The notes beneath the pieces were generated by a model. The model made no database searches and was not told the DNA's origin. It was given only the letters and a program-made list of their open reading frames with translations. Shown here one piece after another: positions 34,797 to 42,991 of a stretch of DNA of 64,000 nt. This stretch comes from Neobacillus sp. DY30. GTDB lineage: Bacteria; Bacillota; Bacilli; Bacillales; Cytobacillaceae. A program made the position numbers and the translations under genes. Positions within the stretch are counted from its first letter, which is position 1; every line of letters begins with the position of its first letter. The stretch spans positions 2,422,001 through 2,486,000 of the forward strand of contig NZ_CP126093.1 of assembly GCF_030123065.1 (NCBI RefSeq), written 5' to 3'.

Positions 34797-36580
34797 GAAG
34801 GTCAACCCTAAGTTTTCATAATATTCGATTAAAAAATAAAATGCTGATCATGTACTTTTTTGCCGTATTCATTCCAATCGTATTAACAAATGTAATCTTT
34901 TATATTGTTACAATTGAAAATGTTAAAAAACAGCAAATGGATGATAGCACCTTGGCATTGCAGCAGATTAATAGTGAATTTAAAAGGATTATTGACGAGG
35001 CTGTAGGAATATCTTCCTCCTATTATACTAACTTAAATTTAAATCTATTTTTAGAAACCGATTATATGTCAGATATAGAATATATAGAAAGACATTATAA
35101 TTTTTTAAGAAATCTCAATCAGACTAACCCATTAAACCCATCTATTAACAGCATTCGCTTTTATACAGATAACCAAACAGTCATCTATTCAGGCGGGGTT
35201 TATCCAATTGACAGCCTTGAACAATCAATACACTTCGAGGATGAGCTTACAAAAAGTAATGGCTCGCAAATACTGATTGATACACCTTCAAATAAAAATT
35301 TAGAAACCTTTAGTATTATCCGTAATTTGGATTACTTTTATAAAGATAAACAAAAATTTGTAAAGGTTGAAATAAATTCTTCAGCGATAAGAGGCATCTT
35401 TAACAACGTAACCTTTAAAGGGGATGTTTACTTACTTAATGAAAGAGGGGAGATTGAATACACAACCAATCGTTTCTTAACACAAATGGATAAGTCTATT
35501 AATTTTAATCAAATAAATAAAGAGAATAATCAGGTTACCATCCGTACGAAACTTGATAGCGGTTCTTATTTAAAAGACTGGACAATTGTAGGAACCATAT
35601 CGGAAGAAACAATGCTTACAACAGTTAATAAATCTAAACTCTTTATTTTCTTGCTGGCATGTATAAACTTTTTAGCACCAACCATTATTATTGTGGTTAT
35701 ATCTAGATCATTTTTGATTCGATTACAAAGGATTTTACGCCATGTAAAGAGGATGGAGAAACAAAACTTTGAGCTTATTGATGACCAGGAATTTGAAGAT
35801 GAAATTGGTCAATTAACAAGTGAATTCAATAGAATGACTAAAAAAATCAAGGATTTAATTAATGATGTGTTATTAGTTAATATTCAAAACAAGGATTTAG
35901 AAATTAAACGAAACCGGGCACAGTTAAGTGCACTGCAAAGCCAAATCAATCCTCATTTTTTATTTAACGCTTTAGAAACCATTCGAATGAGAAGCTTAAT
36001 GAAGGAGGAAAAAGAAACCGCGAAAATCATTCATAATATGGCTAAAATTTTTAGAAACTCCCTGACGTGGGGGAGGGACTTTGTACCAATTAGGGATGAA
36101 ATAAATTTAATTATTAGCTTTTTAGAAATTCAAAGATATAGATTCGGAGATAAATTAGATTATGAAATTCATGTGGATGAATCTACAGAAGAATATAAGA
36201 TTCCAAATATGGCCATTTTACCATTTATAGAAAACGCAAGCATTCATGGAATTGAGCCATTGAAGGAAAATGGAAAAATTAATCTATCAATTTCTTTAAA
36301 AGATAATCTTCTAACCTGTGTTATTAAAGATAATGGGGTTGGAATGACGGAAGGGAAGAGAAAGCAATTATTAGCATCATTAAAAAATGAGGAAGATATA
36401 GGGGAGAATGTTGGAATTAAAAATGTTTATTATCGCTTGAATCTATACTATCCGGATCAGTTCTATTTTAATATTGATAGTCATCTAGACTATGGAACAA
36501 TCATCACCATTCAATTGCCACTTCAAATAGATAGCCAGATAAACGGCAATTTAGAAAAAAACCTATACTTTATTAAGTAA
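34793..36580 (+). CDS. yesM: YesM-type sensor histidine kinase
   Basis: The 595-aa kinase has a transmembrane helix near 18-40, an extracytoplasmic sensor domain (about 45-280), a second helix near 282-305, a HAMP domain, and a HisKA_7TM-like His_kinase domain with His388 in SQINPHFLFNALETIRM, followed by HATPase_c (FIENASIHGIEPL; DNGVGM). The start codon overlaps the regulator stop (ATGA), so translation is coupled. It probably senses extracellular xylo-oligosaccharides via its sensor domain, by analogy with other YesM kinases. Confidence 0.92.
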   Translation: MRRSTLSFHNIRLKNKMLIMYFFAVFIPIVLTNVIFYIVTIENVKKQQMDDSTLALQQINSEFKRIIDEAVGISSSYYTNLNLNLFLETDYMSDIEYIERHYNFLRNLNQTNPLNPSINSIRFYTDNQTVIYSGGVYPIDSLEQSIHFEDELTKSNGSQILIDTPSNKNLETFSIIRNLDYFYKDKQKFVKVEINSSAIRGIFNNVTFKGDVYLLNERGEIEYTTNRFLTQMDKSINFNQINKENNQVTIRTKLDSGSYLKDWTIVGTISEETMLTTVNKSKLFIFLLACINFLAPTIIIVVISRSFLIRLQRILRHVKRMEKQNFELIDDQEFEDEIGQLTSEFNRMTKKIKDLINDVLLVNIQNKDLEIKRNRAQLSALQSQINPHFLFNALETIRMRSLMKEEKETAKIIHNMAKIFRNSLTWGRDFVPIRDEINLIISFLEIQRYRFGDKLDYEIHVDESTEEYKIPNMAILPFIENASIHGIEPLKENGKINLSISLKDNLLTCVIKDNGVGMTEGKRKQLLASLKNEEDIGENVGIKNVYYRLNLYYPDQFYFNIDSHLDYGTIITIQLPLQIDSQINGNLEKNLYFIK

Positions 36581-36621
36581 CATCTATAGTTTTTAGGTAG
36601 TGAGAAAAAGCTATTCCATTT

Positions 36622-36640
36622 TATAATGAAAGTGCTTTCA
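36622..36640 (+). promoter_or_regulatory. Promoter of the solute-binding protein gene with overlapping cre site
   Basis: TATAAT (36622-36627) is followed at 36627-36640 by the palindrome TGAAAGTGCTTTCA, which fits the CcpA cre consensus with a single mismatch. The -35 region is poor, as expected if YesN activates it. Glucose repression at this site would be by CcpA. Confidence 0.55.
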
Positions 36641-36663
36641 TAAAAGAAATGGGGGGTAAGCAA

Positions 36664-38322
36664 ATGTTTAAGAGTAAGATTTTTATGGTACTTCTAATGT
36701 TTGTGCTGCTAGTGTCTGTAGCAGGATGCACAAAAGACGAAAGTTCAAGTGGTAAGGAAAGTAAATCAGGTGACTCAAAGGAACCAGTAACATTCAGTTA
36801 TTACAATGCAGCAAGCCCTGGAAAAGACATGAATACGAACGAAACAGTGATTGGGAAAGAGCTCGAAAAACAAACGGGTGTAAACTTTAAGGTAGAATAT
36901 GCTGTCGGTGATATTAACACTAAAATTGGGACAATGATTGCAAGCGGTAAGTATCCAGATCTATTAGTTCCAGATGCTGCTTTACCCAAAGTATTAGATG
37001 CAGGTGCTTTTATTGAGCTTAATGATTTAATCGACAAACATGCACCAAATATTAAAAAATTATATGGCCCATATTTAAATAGAATGAAAGACAAAGACGG
37101 AAAAATTTTCTTTATTCCGATGGAAGCTAGCCAAGGGTTTATTGCAAACCCTAATATTGACCAAGGTGCATTTTGGATTCAGCGTGCAGTATTAAAAGAA
37201 GCTGGCTATCCTAAAATTAAAACTCTTGATGAATATTTTAAGTTAATTGAAGATTACAAAAAGAAGCATCCAGAGGTGGAAGGAAAATCAACAATTGGGT
37301 TTACAGCTTTAACTTATGACTGGAGATTCTTTGCCCTATCAAATACTCCTAACCATTTAGCAGGCTACCCAAATGATGGCGGCGTTCAGGTTGATATGAA
37401 AACACATGAAGCTAAGGTTTACGGAAACAATGATGACACCAAACGTTATTTAAAAGAATTAAACGAGTTAAATAGCAAAGGATTGTTTGACAAGGAAGCG
37501 TTTGTTGGTAACTATGATGAATATCTTGCAAAGTTAACATCTGGACGTGTACTAGGGTTTTTTGACTACGGATGGCAAATTGGACAAGCAGAGGATAATC
37601 TTAAAAATGCCGGTGTTGACGATAAGCGTTATATGGCGTTACCAATTACATTTGATGAAAATACAAAAGATCAATATTTAGATCCACCATCATTTGTATC
37701 TAACCGTGGTGTTGGTATTACCGTTAGTGCGAAGGATCCTGTTCGTATCATTAAGTATTTGGACAATATGGTCAAAGAAGAAAACCAAAAACTAATTCTG
37801 TGGGGAATTAAAGGCGACACTTATGAAGTAAATGATGAAGGTCGTTTCTATCGTACAGAAGAACAAATTGCTAAAACATCGGATGAGAAATTTAGAGAAG
37901 ATTTTGGTTCTAAGATTTATGAATGGGGCTGGCCTCGTGGAAATGGACTTTACGCCGATGGTAATGCATGGGAGCCAAGAAGGCAAGCAGAAGTTGCTCA
38001 AATGTCCTACACAGACGGAGATAAAAAATTGCTAGAAGCATATGGAGTTCAAGTGTTCTCTGACCTTTTTGCTAAGCCAGAGGATCGTCCTTGGTATCCA
38101 GCTTGGAGTGTACAACTTGAAGAGGGATCAAAGGAACAAATATTCTCTCAAAGACAAACAGATTTGCAAAAGAAATATTATCCTAAATTAGTTTTAGCTA
38201 AACCTTCAGAATTCGAATCCATTTGGACAGAGTATAAGAAAGAATATAATGCTCTGGATGTAAAGGTTTACGAGGAGACGATGACCAAGGAAATCAAAAA
38301 GCTAATTGACCAAGCTGAGTAA
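36664..38322 (+). CDS. LplA-type solute-binding lipoprotein of the aldouronate ABC importer
   Basis: The 552-aa lipoprotein has a signal peptide with lipobox SVAGC (Cys22), a Ser/Gly/Lys linker, and a large type-I sugar-binding fold (PVTFSYYNAASPGKD; GKYPDLLVPDAALP). It matches the LplA/YtcQ solute-binding proteins in length and sequence style. It should bind xylo-/aldouronic oligosaccharides outside the membrane. ATG 36664 is 6 bases after GGGGGGTAA; the upstream ATG 36649 covers the SD. It is separated from the permeases by stem-loops that could set a higher SBP level. Confidence 0.92.
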   Translation: MFKSKIFMVLLMFVLLVSVAGCTKDESSSGKESKSGDSKEPVTFSYYNAASPGKDMNTNETVIGKELEKQTGVNFKVEYAVGDINTKIGTMIASGKYPDLLVPDAALPKVLDAGAFIELNDLIDKHAPNIKKLYGPYLNRMKDKDGKIFFIPMEASQGFIANPNIDQGAFWIQRAVLKEAGYPKIKTLDEYFKLIEDYKKKHPEVEGKSTIGFTALTYDWRFFALSNTPNHLAGYPNDGGVQVDMKTHEAKVYGNNDDTKRYLKELNELNSKGLFDKEAFVGNYDEYLAKLTSGRVLGFFDYGWQIGQAEDNLKNAGVDDKRYMALPITFDENTKDQYLDPPSFVSNRGVGITVSAKDPVRIIKYLDNMVKEENQKLILWGIKGDTYEVNDEGRFYRTEEQIAKTSDEKFREDFGSKIYEWGWPRGNGLYADGNAWEPRRQAEVAQMSYTDGDKKLLEAYGVQVFSDLFAKPEDRPWYPAWSVQLEEGSKEQIFSQRQTDLQKKYYPKLVLAKPSEFESIWTEYKKEYNALDVKVYEETMTKEIKKLIDQAE

Positions 38323-38336
38323 TAGAAAAAAGAGGT

Positions 38337-38373
38337 GAAGGCCGATATTGCCAAATTGGCTTTTCGGCTTTCT
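38337..38373 (+). terminator. Attenuating hairpin after the SBP gene
   Basis: GAAGGCCGA and TCGGCTTTC pair, with an inner GCC/GGC step, followed by TCCTTT. It may partly stop transcription after the binding-protein gene. Confidence 0.4.
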
Positions 38374-38398
38374 CCTTTAAATAACATTAATCCTCAAG

Positions 38399-38459
38399 AT
38401 CATAAGCCGCACCTTGGAGCCAGGTGTGTGAATGATTATTCTGGGGTGTGGCTTATGAT
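38399..38459 (+). other. Large intercistronic stem-loop between SBP and permease genes
   Basis: ATCATAAGCC-G-CACC pairs with GGTG-T-GGCTTATGAT, leaving about 25 bases in the loop and one mismatch. There is no T tract, so this looks like an mRNA-stabilizing element protecting the SBP message. Confidence 0.5.
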
Positions 38460-38502
38460 GATGAGTATATAACGTTTGCTTACTAAAGAGGAGGGGGTAA
38501 AT

Positions 38503-39483
38503 ATGCAAATGGAGTCAAGAGTAACACAGGAGGGAATCGATACCTCCATATTGGTTCAGCCAAAAAAATCTAAGAAAATATTTATTAAGAAAATGATGAC
38601 ACAAAAAGCATTGATTGCAATGAGTTTTCCATTTTTGATATGGTTATTCATTTTCAAATACATTCCATTGTGGGGTTGGTCAATTGCTTTCCAGGATTTT
38701 AAGCCTGCTAAAAGTCTGCTTGACCAGGAATGGATTGGGCTTGAACATTTTAAGTTTTTATTTACTGACCCTAATTTTTACCGCGTGCTTCGTAACACAC
38801 TTGGTATGAGCACCATTAACCTAGTTTTAGGTTTTGTCACGGCAATTGGTCTTGCCCTCCTATTAAATGAAATTAGACATGCTAAGTTTAAAAAATTGGT
38901 CCAAACGATTAGTTATATGCCCCATTTCATTTCGTGGGTAGTTGCAGCTAGTATAATTTCTTACTCTCTTTCCCTTGATAACGGTATTGTCAATATCGTC
39001 TTATTAAAATTAGGGATCGTCGATGAACCCATTCTATGGCTTGGTAAGGAAACGTGGTTTTGGGGAATCAATGGGGTATCCGATATTTGGAAAAATGTGG
39101 GATGGAATACAATCATTTATTTAGCTGCTATTACAATGATTGACCCTGAGCAATATGAGGCAGCTGATATTGACGGTGCTACTAGGTTACAGCGTATACG
39201 ATATATCACATTGCCATCTTTAAAACCAACTATCATTATTTTGATGATCATGAATTTAGGATATATCTTAGAATCAGGCTTTGAGGCTCAATATCTATTA
39301 GGAAATCCATTAAATCTCGCCTATTCGGAAAACTTGGATATTTATGTATTAAAATACGGGATTTCATTAGGTAACTTCTCGCTTGCCACTGCTGCAGGAA
39401 TATTTAAGACGGTCGTTAGTTTCATTTTCTTATTTATAGCAAACCATATTGCCAAACGGTTTGATCAGCCAAGGCTTTTCTAG
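38503..39483 (+). CDS. lplB: LplB-type ABC importer permease (YtcB-like)
   Basis: The 326-aa permease has six membrane helices (SFPFLIWLFIFKYIPLWGWS; LVLGFVTAIGLALLL) and the EAA loop typical of sugar importers (QYEAADIDGATRLQRIRYI then TLPSL). It is one half of the membrane channel with the next gene. ATG 38503 is 5 bases after GAGGAGGGGG; a longer frame to 38476 has no SD. No ATPase gene is in the window, so a shared MsmX-like ATPase is expected, as is normal for these importers. Confidence 0.93.
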   Translation: MQMESRVTQEGIDTSILVQPKKSKKIFIKKMMTQKALIAMSFPFLIWLFIFKYIPLWGWSIAFQDFKPAKSLLDQEWIGLEHFKFLFTDPNFYRVLRNTLGMSTINLVLGFVTAIGLALLLNEIRHAKFKKLVQTISYMPHFISWVVAASIISYSLSLDNGIVNIVLLKLGIVDEPILWLGKETWFWGINGVSDIWKNVGWNTIIYLAAITMIDPEQYEAADIDGATRLQRIRYITLPSLKPTIIILMIMNLGYILESGFEAQYLLGNPLNLAYSENLDIYVLKYGISLGNFSLATAAGIFKTVVSFIFLFIANHIAKRFDQPRLF

Positions 39484-39494
39484 GAGGGATTTTT

Positions 39495-40424
39495 ATGGGA
39501 CAAAAAGGACTTTTTAAAGCAACCAGGTATCATTCAGGACCAGGTGATTATATTTTTGATATTTTTAATTACACGTTTATGGTTTTCCTTTGTGTTGTAA
39601 TGTTGTATCCGTTTCTAAACCAAATGGCGGTTTCTTTAAATGATGCTAATGATTCCATAAAAGGCGGAATTTTTCTCTTGCCTAGAGAATTTACTTGGGC
39701 CAATTATCAACATGTATTTGGTGAGGCTAGCATTATACAATCTTTCATGATTTCAGTTCTACGAACACTCATCGGAACATTGACTTCCGTACTTGGTACT
39801 GCAATGGTTGCGTATACCATTAGCCGCAAGGATTTTGTGTTTAAAAAATTTGTGACAATCGCCTTTGTTCTTACGATGTATTTCAATGGAGGACTTATTC
39901 CTAACTATTTGCTAATCAAGGAACTAAATTTATTAGATAGCTTTTGGGTATATATTTTACCTGGAATCATTGGAGTATTTAATCTTATTGTTATTCGCTC
40001 ATTTATTGAGGGAATTCCTGAGAGTTTATTCGAATCAGCAAAAATTGATGGGGCAGGAGATTTTACTATATTTATTAAAATTGTCCTCCCATTGTCAATG
40101 CCGGTCTTAGCTACTGTTTCATTATTTGTTGCCGTTTATCAATGGAATTCATGGTTTGATGTTTTCTTGTATAATTCTTCTGTTCCAGAATTAAGTACTT
40201 TGCAATATGAACTTATGAAAATTCTACAGAACTCAAACGCGTCAATGTCAGGTAAAACTGCCGCAGATGCTTTTGCGAGTAGTAATTCATCTGCAAACTC
40301 AGTTACACCTACTTCCATTAGAGCAACCATGACCATTATTGCTAGTTTACCAATCATAATGGTTTACCCATTCCTGCAAAAGTATTTCGTAAAAGGATTA
40401 ACGTTAGGCGGAGTAAAAGGTTGA
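39495..40424 (+). CDS. lplC: LplC/YtcP-type ABC importer permease
   Basis: The 309-aa permease has six helices and the EAA motif (ESLFESAKIDGAGDFTIFIK then IVLPLSMP), with the family start YIFDIFNYTFMVFLCVV. With the LplB-type protein it forms the channel for oligosaccharides held by the SBP. The ATG follows AGGAGGG with an 11-base intergenic gap, so translation is coupled. A terminator follows. Confidence 0.93.
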   Translation: MGQKGLFKATRYHSGPGDYIFDIFNYTFMVFLCVVMLYPFLNQMAVSLNDANDSIKGGIFLLPREFTWANYQHVFGEASIIQSFMISVLRTLIGTLTSVLGTAMVAYTISRKDFVFKKFVTIAFVLTMYFNGGLIPNYLLIKELNLLDSFWVYILPGIIGVFNLIVIRSFIEGIPESLFESAKIDGAGDFTIFIKIVLPLSMPVLATVSLFVAVYQWNSWFDVFLYNSSVPELSTLQYELMKILQNSNASMSGKTAADAFASSNSSANSVTPTSIRATMTIIASLPIIMVYPFLQKYFVKGLTLGGVKG

Positions 40425-40430
40425 AAAAAG

Positions 40431-40461
40431 AATCAGATGAGTTCTCTCATCTGATTTTTTT
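40431..40461 (+). terminator. Terminator after the importer permeases
   Basis: The 11-bp stem AATCAGATGAG/CTCATCTGATT around TTCT is followed by T residues. Confidence 0.85.
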
Positions 40462-40493
40462 AATAAAATTATTGAATTAAGGAGAGATTCATA

Positions 40494-41483
40494 ATGGTGA
40501 AAACGACAGTAGAAGTTCCTTCTTTATCTAAGGTGTATGAAGCATCTTTTAACATTGGTGCAGCTGTGAATTTAAGGACAATTGAGTCACAAAAGGATTT
40601 ATTAAGAAAACATTTTAATAGTATTACAGCCGAAAATGATATGAAATTTATTGAAATTCAGCCTGTTGAGGGACAGTTTACGTTTGAAAAAGCTGATCAA
40701 TTGGCTGCCTTTGCGAAGGAAAATGGAATGAAAATGCGCGGGCATACATTAGTCTGGCATAATCAGACGCCTGAATGGGTATTTGAAGGCGCAGATAGAG
40801 AAACGCTTTTACAACGAATGAAAGAACATATTACTGCGGTAATGAACAGATATAAAGGGACGATTTTCTGCTGGGATGTGGTAAACGAAGCGGTAACTGA
40901 TGAGGGTACAGAATTATTACGTTCTACTAAATGGTTAGAAATAATCGGAGAAGATTATATCGAAAAAGCATTTGAATTTGCACATGAGGCAGACCCGGCC
41001 GCCCTGCTTTTTTACAATGATTATAATGAATCTAATCCGGAAAAACGCGAAAAAATCTATAAACTTGTCAAATCTCTAGTTGATAAGGGTGTTCCGATTC
41101 ACGGAATTGGCCTCCAAGCGCATTGGAATTTAGTCAATCCAAGTCTCGAAGATATTCGTACAGCGATTGAACGGTACGCATCCCTTGGCTTGAAGCTTCA
41201 CCTTACAGAATTGGATGTATCCGTCTTCAACTTTGAAGATAAGCGGACTGACCTTACAGAACCTACCCAAGAAATGTTAGAGTTGCAGGCTGAAAGATAC
41301 CACCAAGTATTTCAAGTGCTTCGTCAATATCGAGATTATATTACTTCTGTAACCTTTTGGGGAGCGGCCGATGATTATACCTGGTTAAGCGATTTTCCTG
41401 TTAGAGGCAGAAAAAACTGGCCATTCCTTTTTGACGAAAATCATCAGCCAAAAGAATCTTTTTGGAAGGTTGTTCAATATTAA
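40494..41483 (+). CDS. xynA: Intracellular GH10 endo-beta-1,4-xylanase
   Basis: The 329-aa protein has the GH10 fold with TAENDMKFIEIQP, HTLVWHNQTPEW, acid/base Glu132 (WDVVNEAV) and nucleophile Glu239 (LHLTELDVSVF). It lacks a signal peptide and resembles cytoplasmic xylanases such as Geobacillus IXT6 and Paenibacillus XynA2, which cut imported xylo- and aldouronic oligosaccharides. Start ATG follows AAGGAGAG. It is preceded by a terminator and lies in the same cluster as the importer and GH67, consistent with cytoplasmic digestion. Confidence 0.94.
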   Translation: MVKTTVEVPSLSKVYEASFNIGAAVNLRTIESQKDLLRKHFNSITAENDMKFIEIQPVEGQFTFEKADQLAAFAKENGMKMRGHTLVWHNQTPEWVFEGADRETLLQRMKEHITAVMNRYKGTIFCWDVVNEAVTDEGTELLRSTKWLEIIGEDYIEKAFEFAHEADPAALLFYNDYNESNPEKREKIYKLVKSLVDKGVPIHGIGLQAHWNLVNPSLEDIRTAIERYASLGLKLHLTELDVSVFNFEDKRTDLTEPTQEMLELQAERYHQVFQVLRQYRDYITSVTFWGAADDYTWLSDFPVRGRKNWPFLFDENHQPKESFWKVVQY

Positions 41484-41527
41484 ACATAGTTTAGTAGAGA
41501 TGGCAGGCAGAAAAGGGAGAATAGCAG

Positions 41528-41914
41528 ATGTTACCTTTGAATCTTAATCTACAGGGGAAAGTAGCTGCCGTAACAGGCGGTGGTGGAGTTTTATGCGGAT
41601 GTATGGCTAGAGAATTGACAAGACAGGGAATGAAAGTGGCTATATTAAACACAACCTTTGAAAAGCAGTTAAGGTTGTTGAGGACATCAAGTGTGAAGGT
41701 GGTGAGGCCATCGACATCGAATGTGATGTCCTAAGTGTTGATAGTGTGAAACGTGCAGAGGAAATTGTCACTGCGGAATTTGGTGTCTGTGATGTCCTTA
41801 TCAATGGTGCAGGCGGCAATCATCCAAATGGAATTACTACAAAGGAAATCTTTGAAAAAAATGATCTTCCCAGTGGATGGCGGATTTTTGGCTTACTCGG
41901 GAGTATACAAATAA
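41528..41914 (+). pseudogene. uxuB: Decayed D-mannonate oxidoreductase/fructuronate reductase-like SDR (uxuB)
   Basis: The first part (from ATG 41528: LPLNLNLQGKVAAVTGGGG) reads like UxuB SDR, but a single-base loss near 41660-41665 shifts the frame. The next frame continues correctly (AVKVVEDIKCEGGEAIDIEC; CDVLINGAGGNHPNGITTKE) to about base 41865. The frame then shifts again into the C-terminal UxuB signature PVDGGFLAYSGVYK ending at TAA 41912. About 150 codons between these parts (including the YxxxK active site) are missing. UxuB reduces fructuronate in glucuronate catabolism, so this step is lost here. The changes could not encode a working enzyme. Confidence 0.85.
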
Positions 41915-41936
41915 ACTCTAAAAATGGTGGGAATGT

Positions 41937-42135
41937 ATGATCAATGTAGCGATTATCGGTACAGGAGCCATTGCTTCCGCACTTATAAAGCATATCATCT
42001 TTTTCAAGATCGATGTAAGATTGGCGCTATTTGTGACATTTATCCTGAAGAGGCTGAAAAATGGCATCAGATTTTAACCTCGATGCTGAAGTTTACATCG
42101 ACTATCACCAAATGTTAAATAGGCGTTCTTTATGA
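41937..42135 (+). pseudogene. Truncated Gfo/Idh/MocA oxidoreductase fragment
   Basis: ATG 41937 opens with the Rossmann start MINVAIIGTGAIASA. The reading then continues in another frame (AYHLFQDRCKIGAICDIYPE then EAEKWH) and again in the third (FNLDAEVYIDYHQML), and stops at 42133. This is only the first 65 or so residues of a family that is 330-390 aa long. At least two frameshifts and a large 3' deletion are needed, so it is a remnant. Confidence 0.75.
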
Positions 42136-42166
42136 ACGTCTTGTAACCCCTGAAAGGGTGAAATCA

Positions 42167-42961
42167 ATGCCAATTACGGTACAAAATGTACTTGATAAAT
42201 TAATGGAACCAGTGGAGAGAATCCCAAAGACTGTGGATACTCTTAAGGCAGGTAATCTAGGAACTGAAATAAAGGGAATTGCGACAGCCTTTATGGCTAC
42301 ACACAAGGTCATTGAACAAACCATTGCTTTGGGTGCAAATTTGTTGATTACCCATGAAGGGATATACTTCAGCCATCACGACGATACCGAATTTTTGGAA
42401 AAGGATCCGGTGTATGACGAAAAACGCAGGTTGATTATTGAGTCAGGTCTTGCAATCTACCGTTTCCATGATTATTGGCATCGGTATCAGCCAGATGGAA
42501 TTATGGCTGGTTTAATTCAGGCTCTCGACTGGCAAGCCTATATTGAAGAAAATCAGCAAGCTGTAACAATTCTAACGATTCCACCCATGACATTAGCACA
42601 GATTTCCGAGTATCTAAAGGTACGGCTAGGGATACAGTATTTACGATATTCTGGAGATTTAGCGATGAGATGTACTCGCATTGGGCTCTTAGCTGGGTAT
42701 CGAGGTGGGGGAAGTTTATGTATCCCGCTATATGAACAGGAAGAATTAGATTTAATTATTTATGGAGAAGGACCAGAATGGGAAACTCCGGAATATGTCC
42801 GAGATGCGATTAAACTAGGAAAGAACAGAAACCTTATCGTTCTTGGGCATATGGAAAGTGAAGAACCTGGAATGAGTTATTTATCACAATGTTTGCAATC
42901 AATGTTTCCGAGTATACCAACCTATTTTATTCCAGTAGAGCAAGCCTTGCAGGTTATATGA
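42167..42961 (+). CDS. Nif3-like dinuclear metal centre protein
   Basis: The 264-aa protein matches the Nif3/YbgI family: VDTLKAGNLGTEIKGIATAF, the metal-site motif LLITHEGIYF, HDYWHRYQPDG, and the C-terminal metal site VLGHMESEEPG. These hexameric dinuclear-metal proteins have unproven function. ATG 42167 is 9 bases after AAAGGG. In this cluster it lies between the broken genes and GH67; such copies appear in sugar clusters of Bacillales, hinting at an enzymatic role on sugars. Confidence 0.82.
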   Translation: MPITVQNVLDKLMEPVERIPKTVDTLKAGNLGTEIKGIATAFMATHKVIEQTIALGANLLITHEGIYFSHHDDTEFLEKDPVYDEKRRLIIESGLAIYRFHDYWHRYQPDGIMAGLIQALDWQAYIEENQQAVTILTIPPMTLAQISEYLKVRLGIQYLRYSGDLAMRCTRIGLLAGYRGGGSLCIPLYEQEELDLIIYGEGPEWETPEYVRDAIKLGKNRNLIVLGHMESEEPGMSYLSQCLQSMFPSIPTYFIPVEQALQVI

Positions 42962-42991
42962 ATCGGAAAACGTTAATGAAATGGATAGGCA

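Noticed and set aside
41528..42135. Programmed frameshift in the SDR/Gfo region
   Set aside because: The SDR lacks about 150 codons and the Gfo part is truncated, so no frameshift could restore function.
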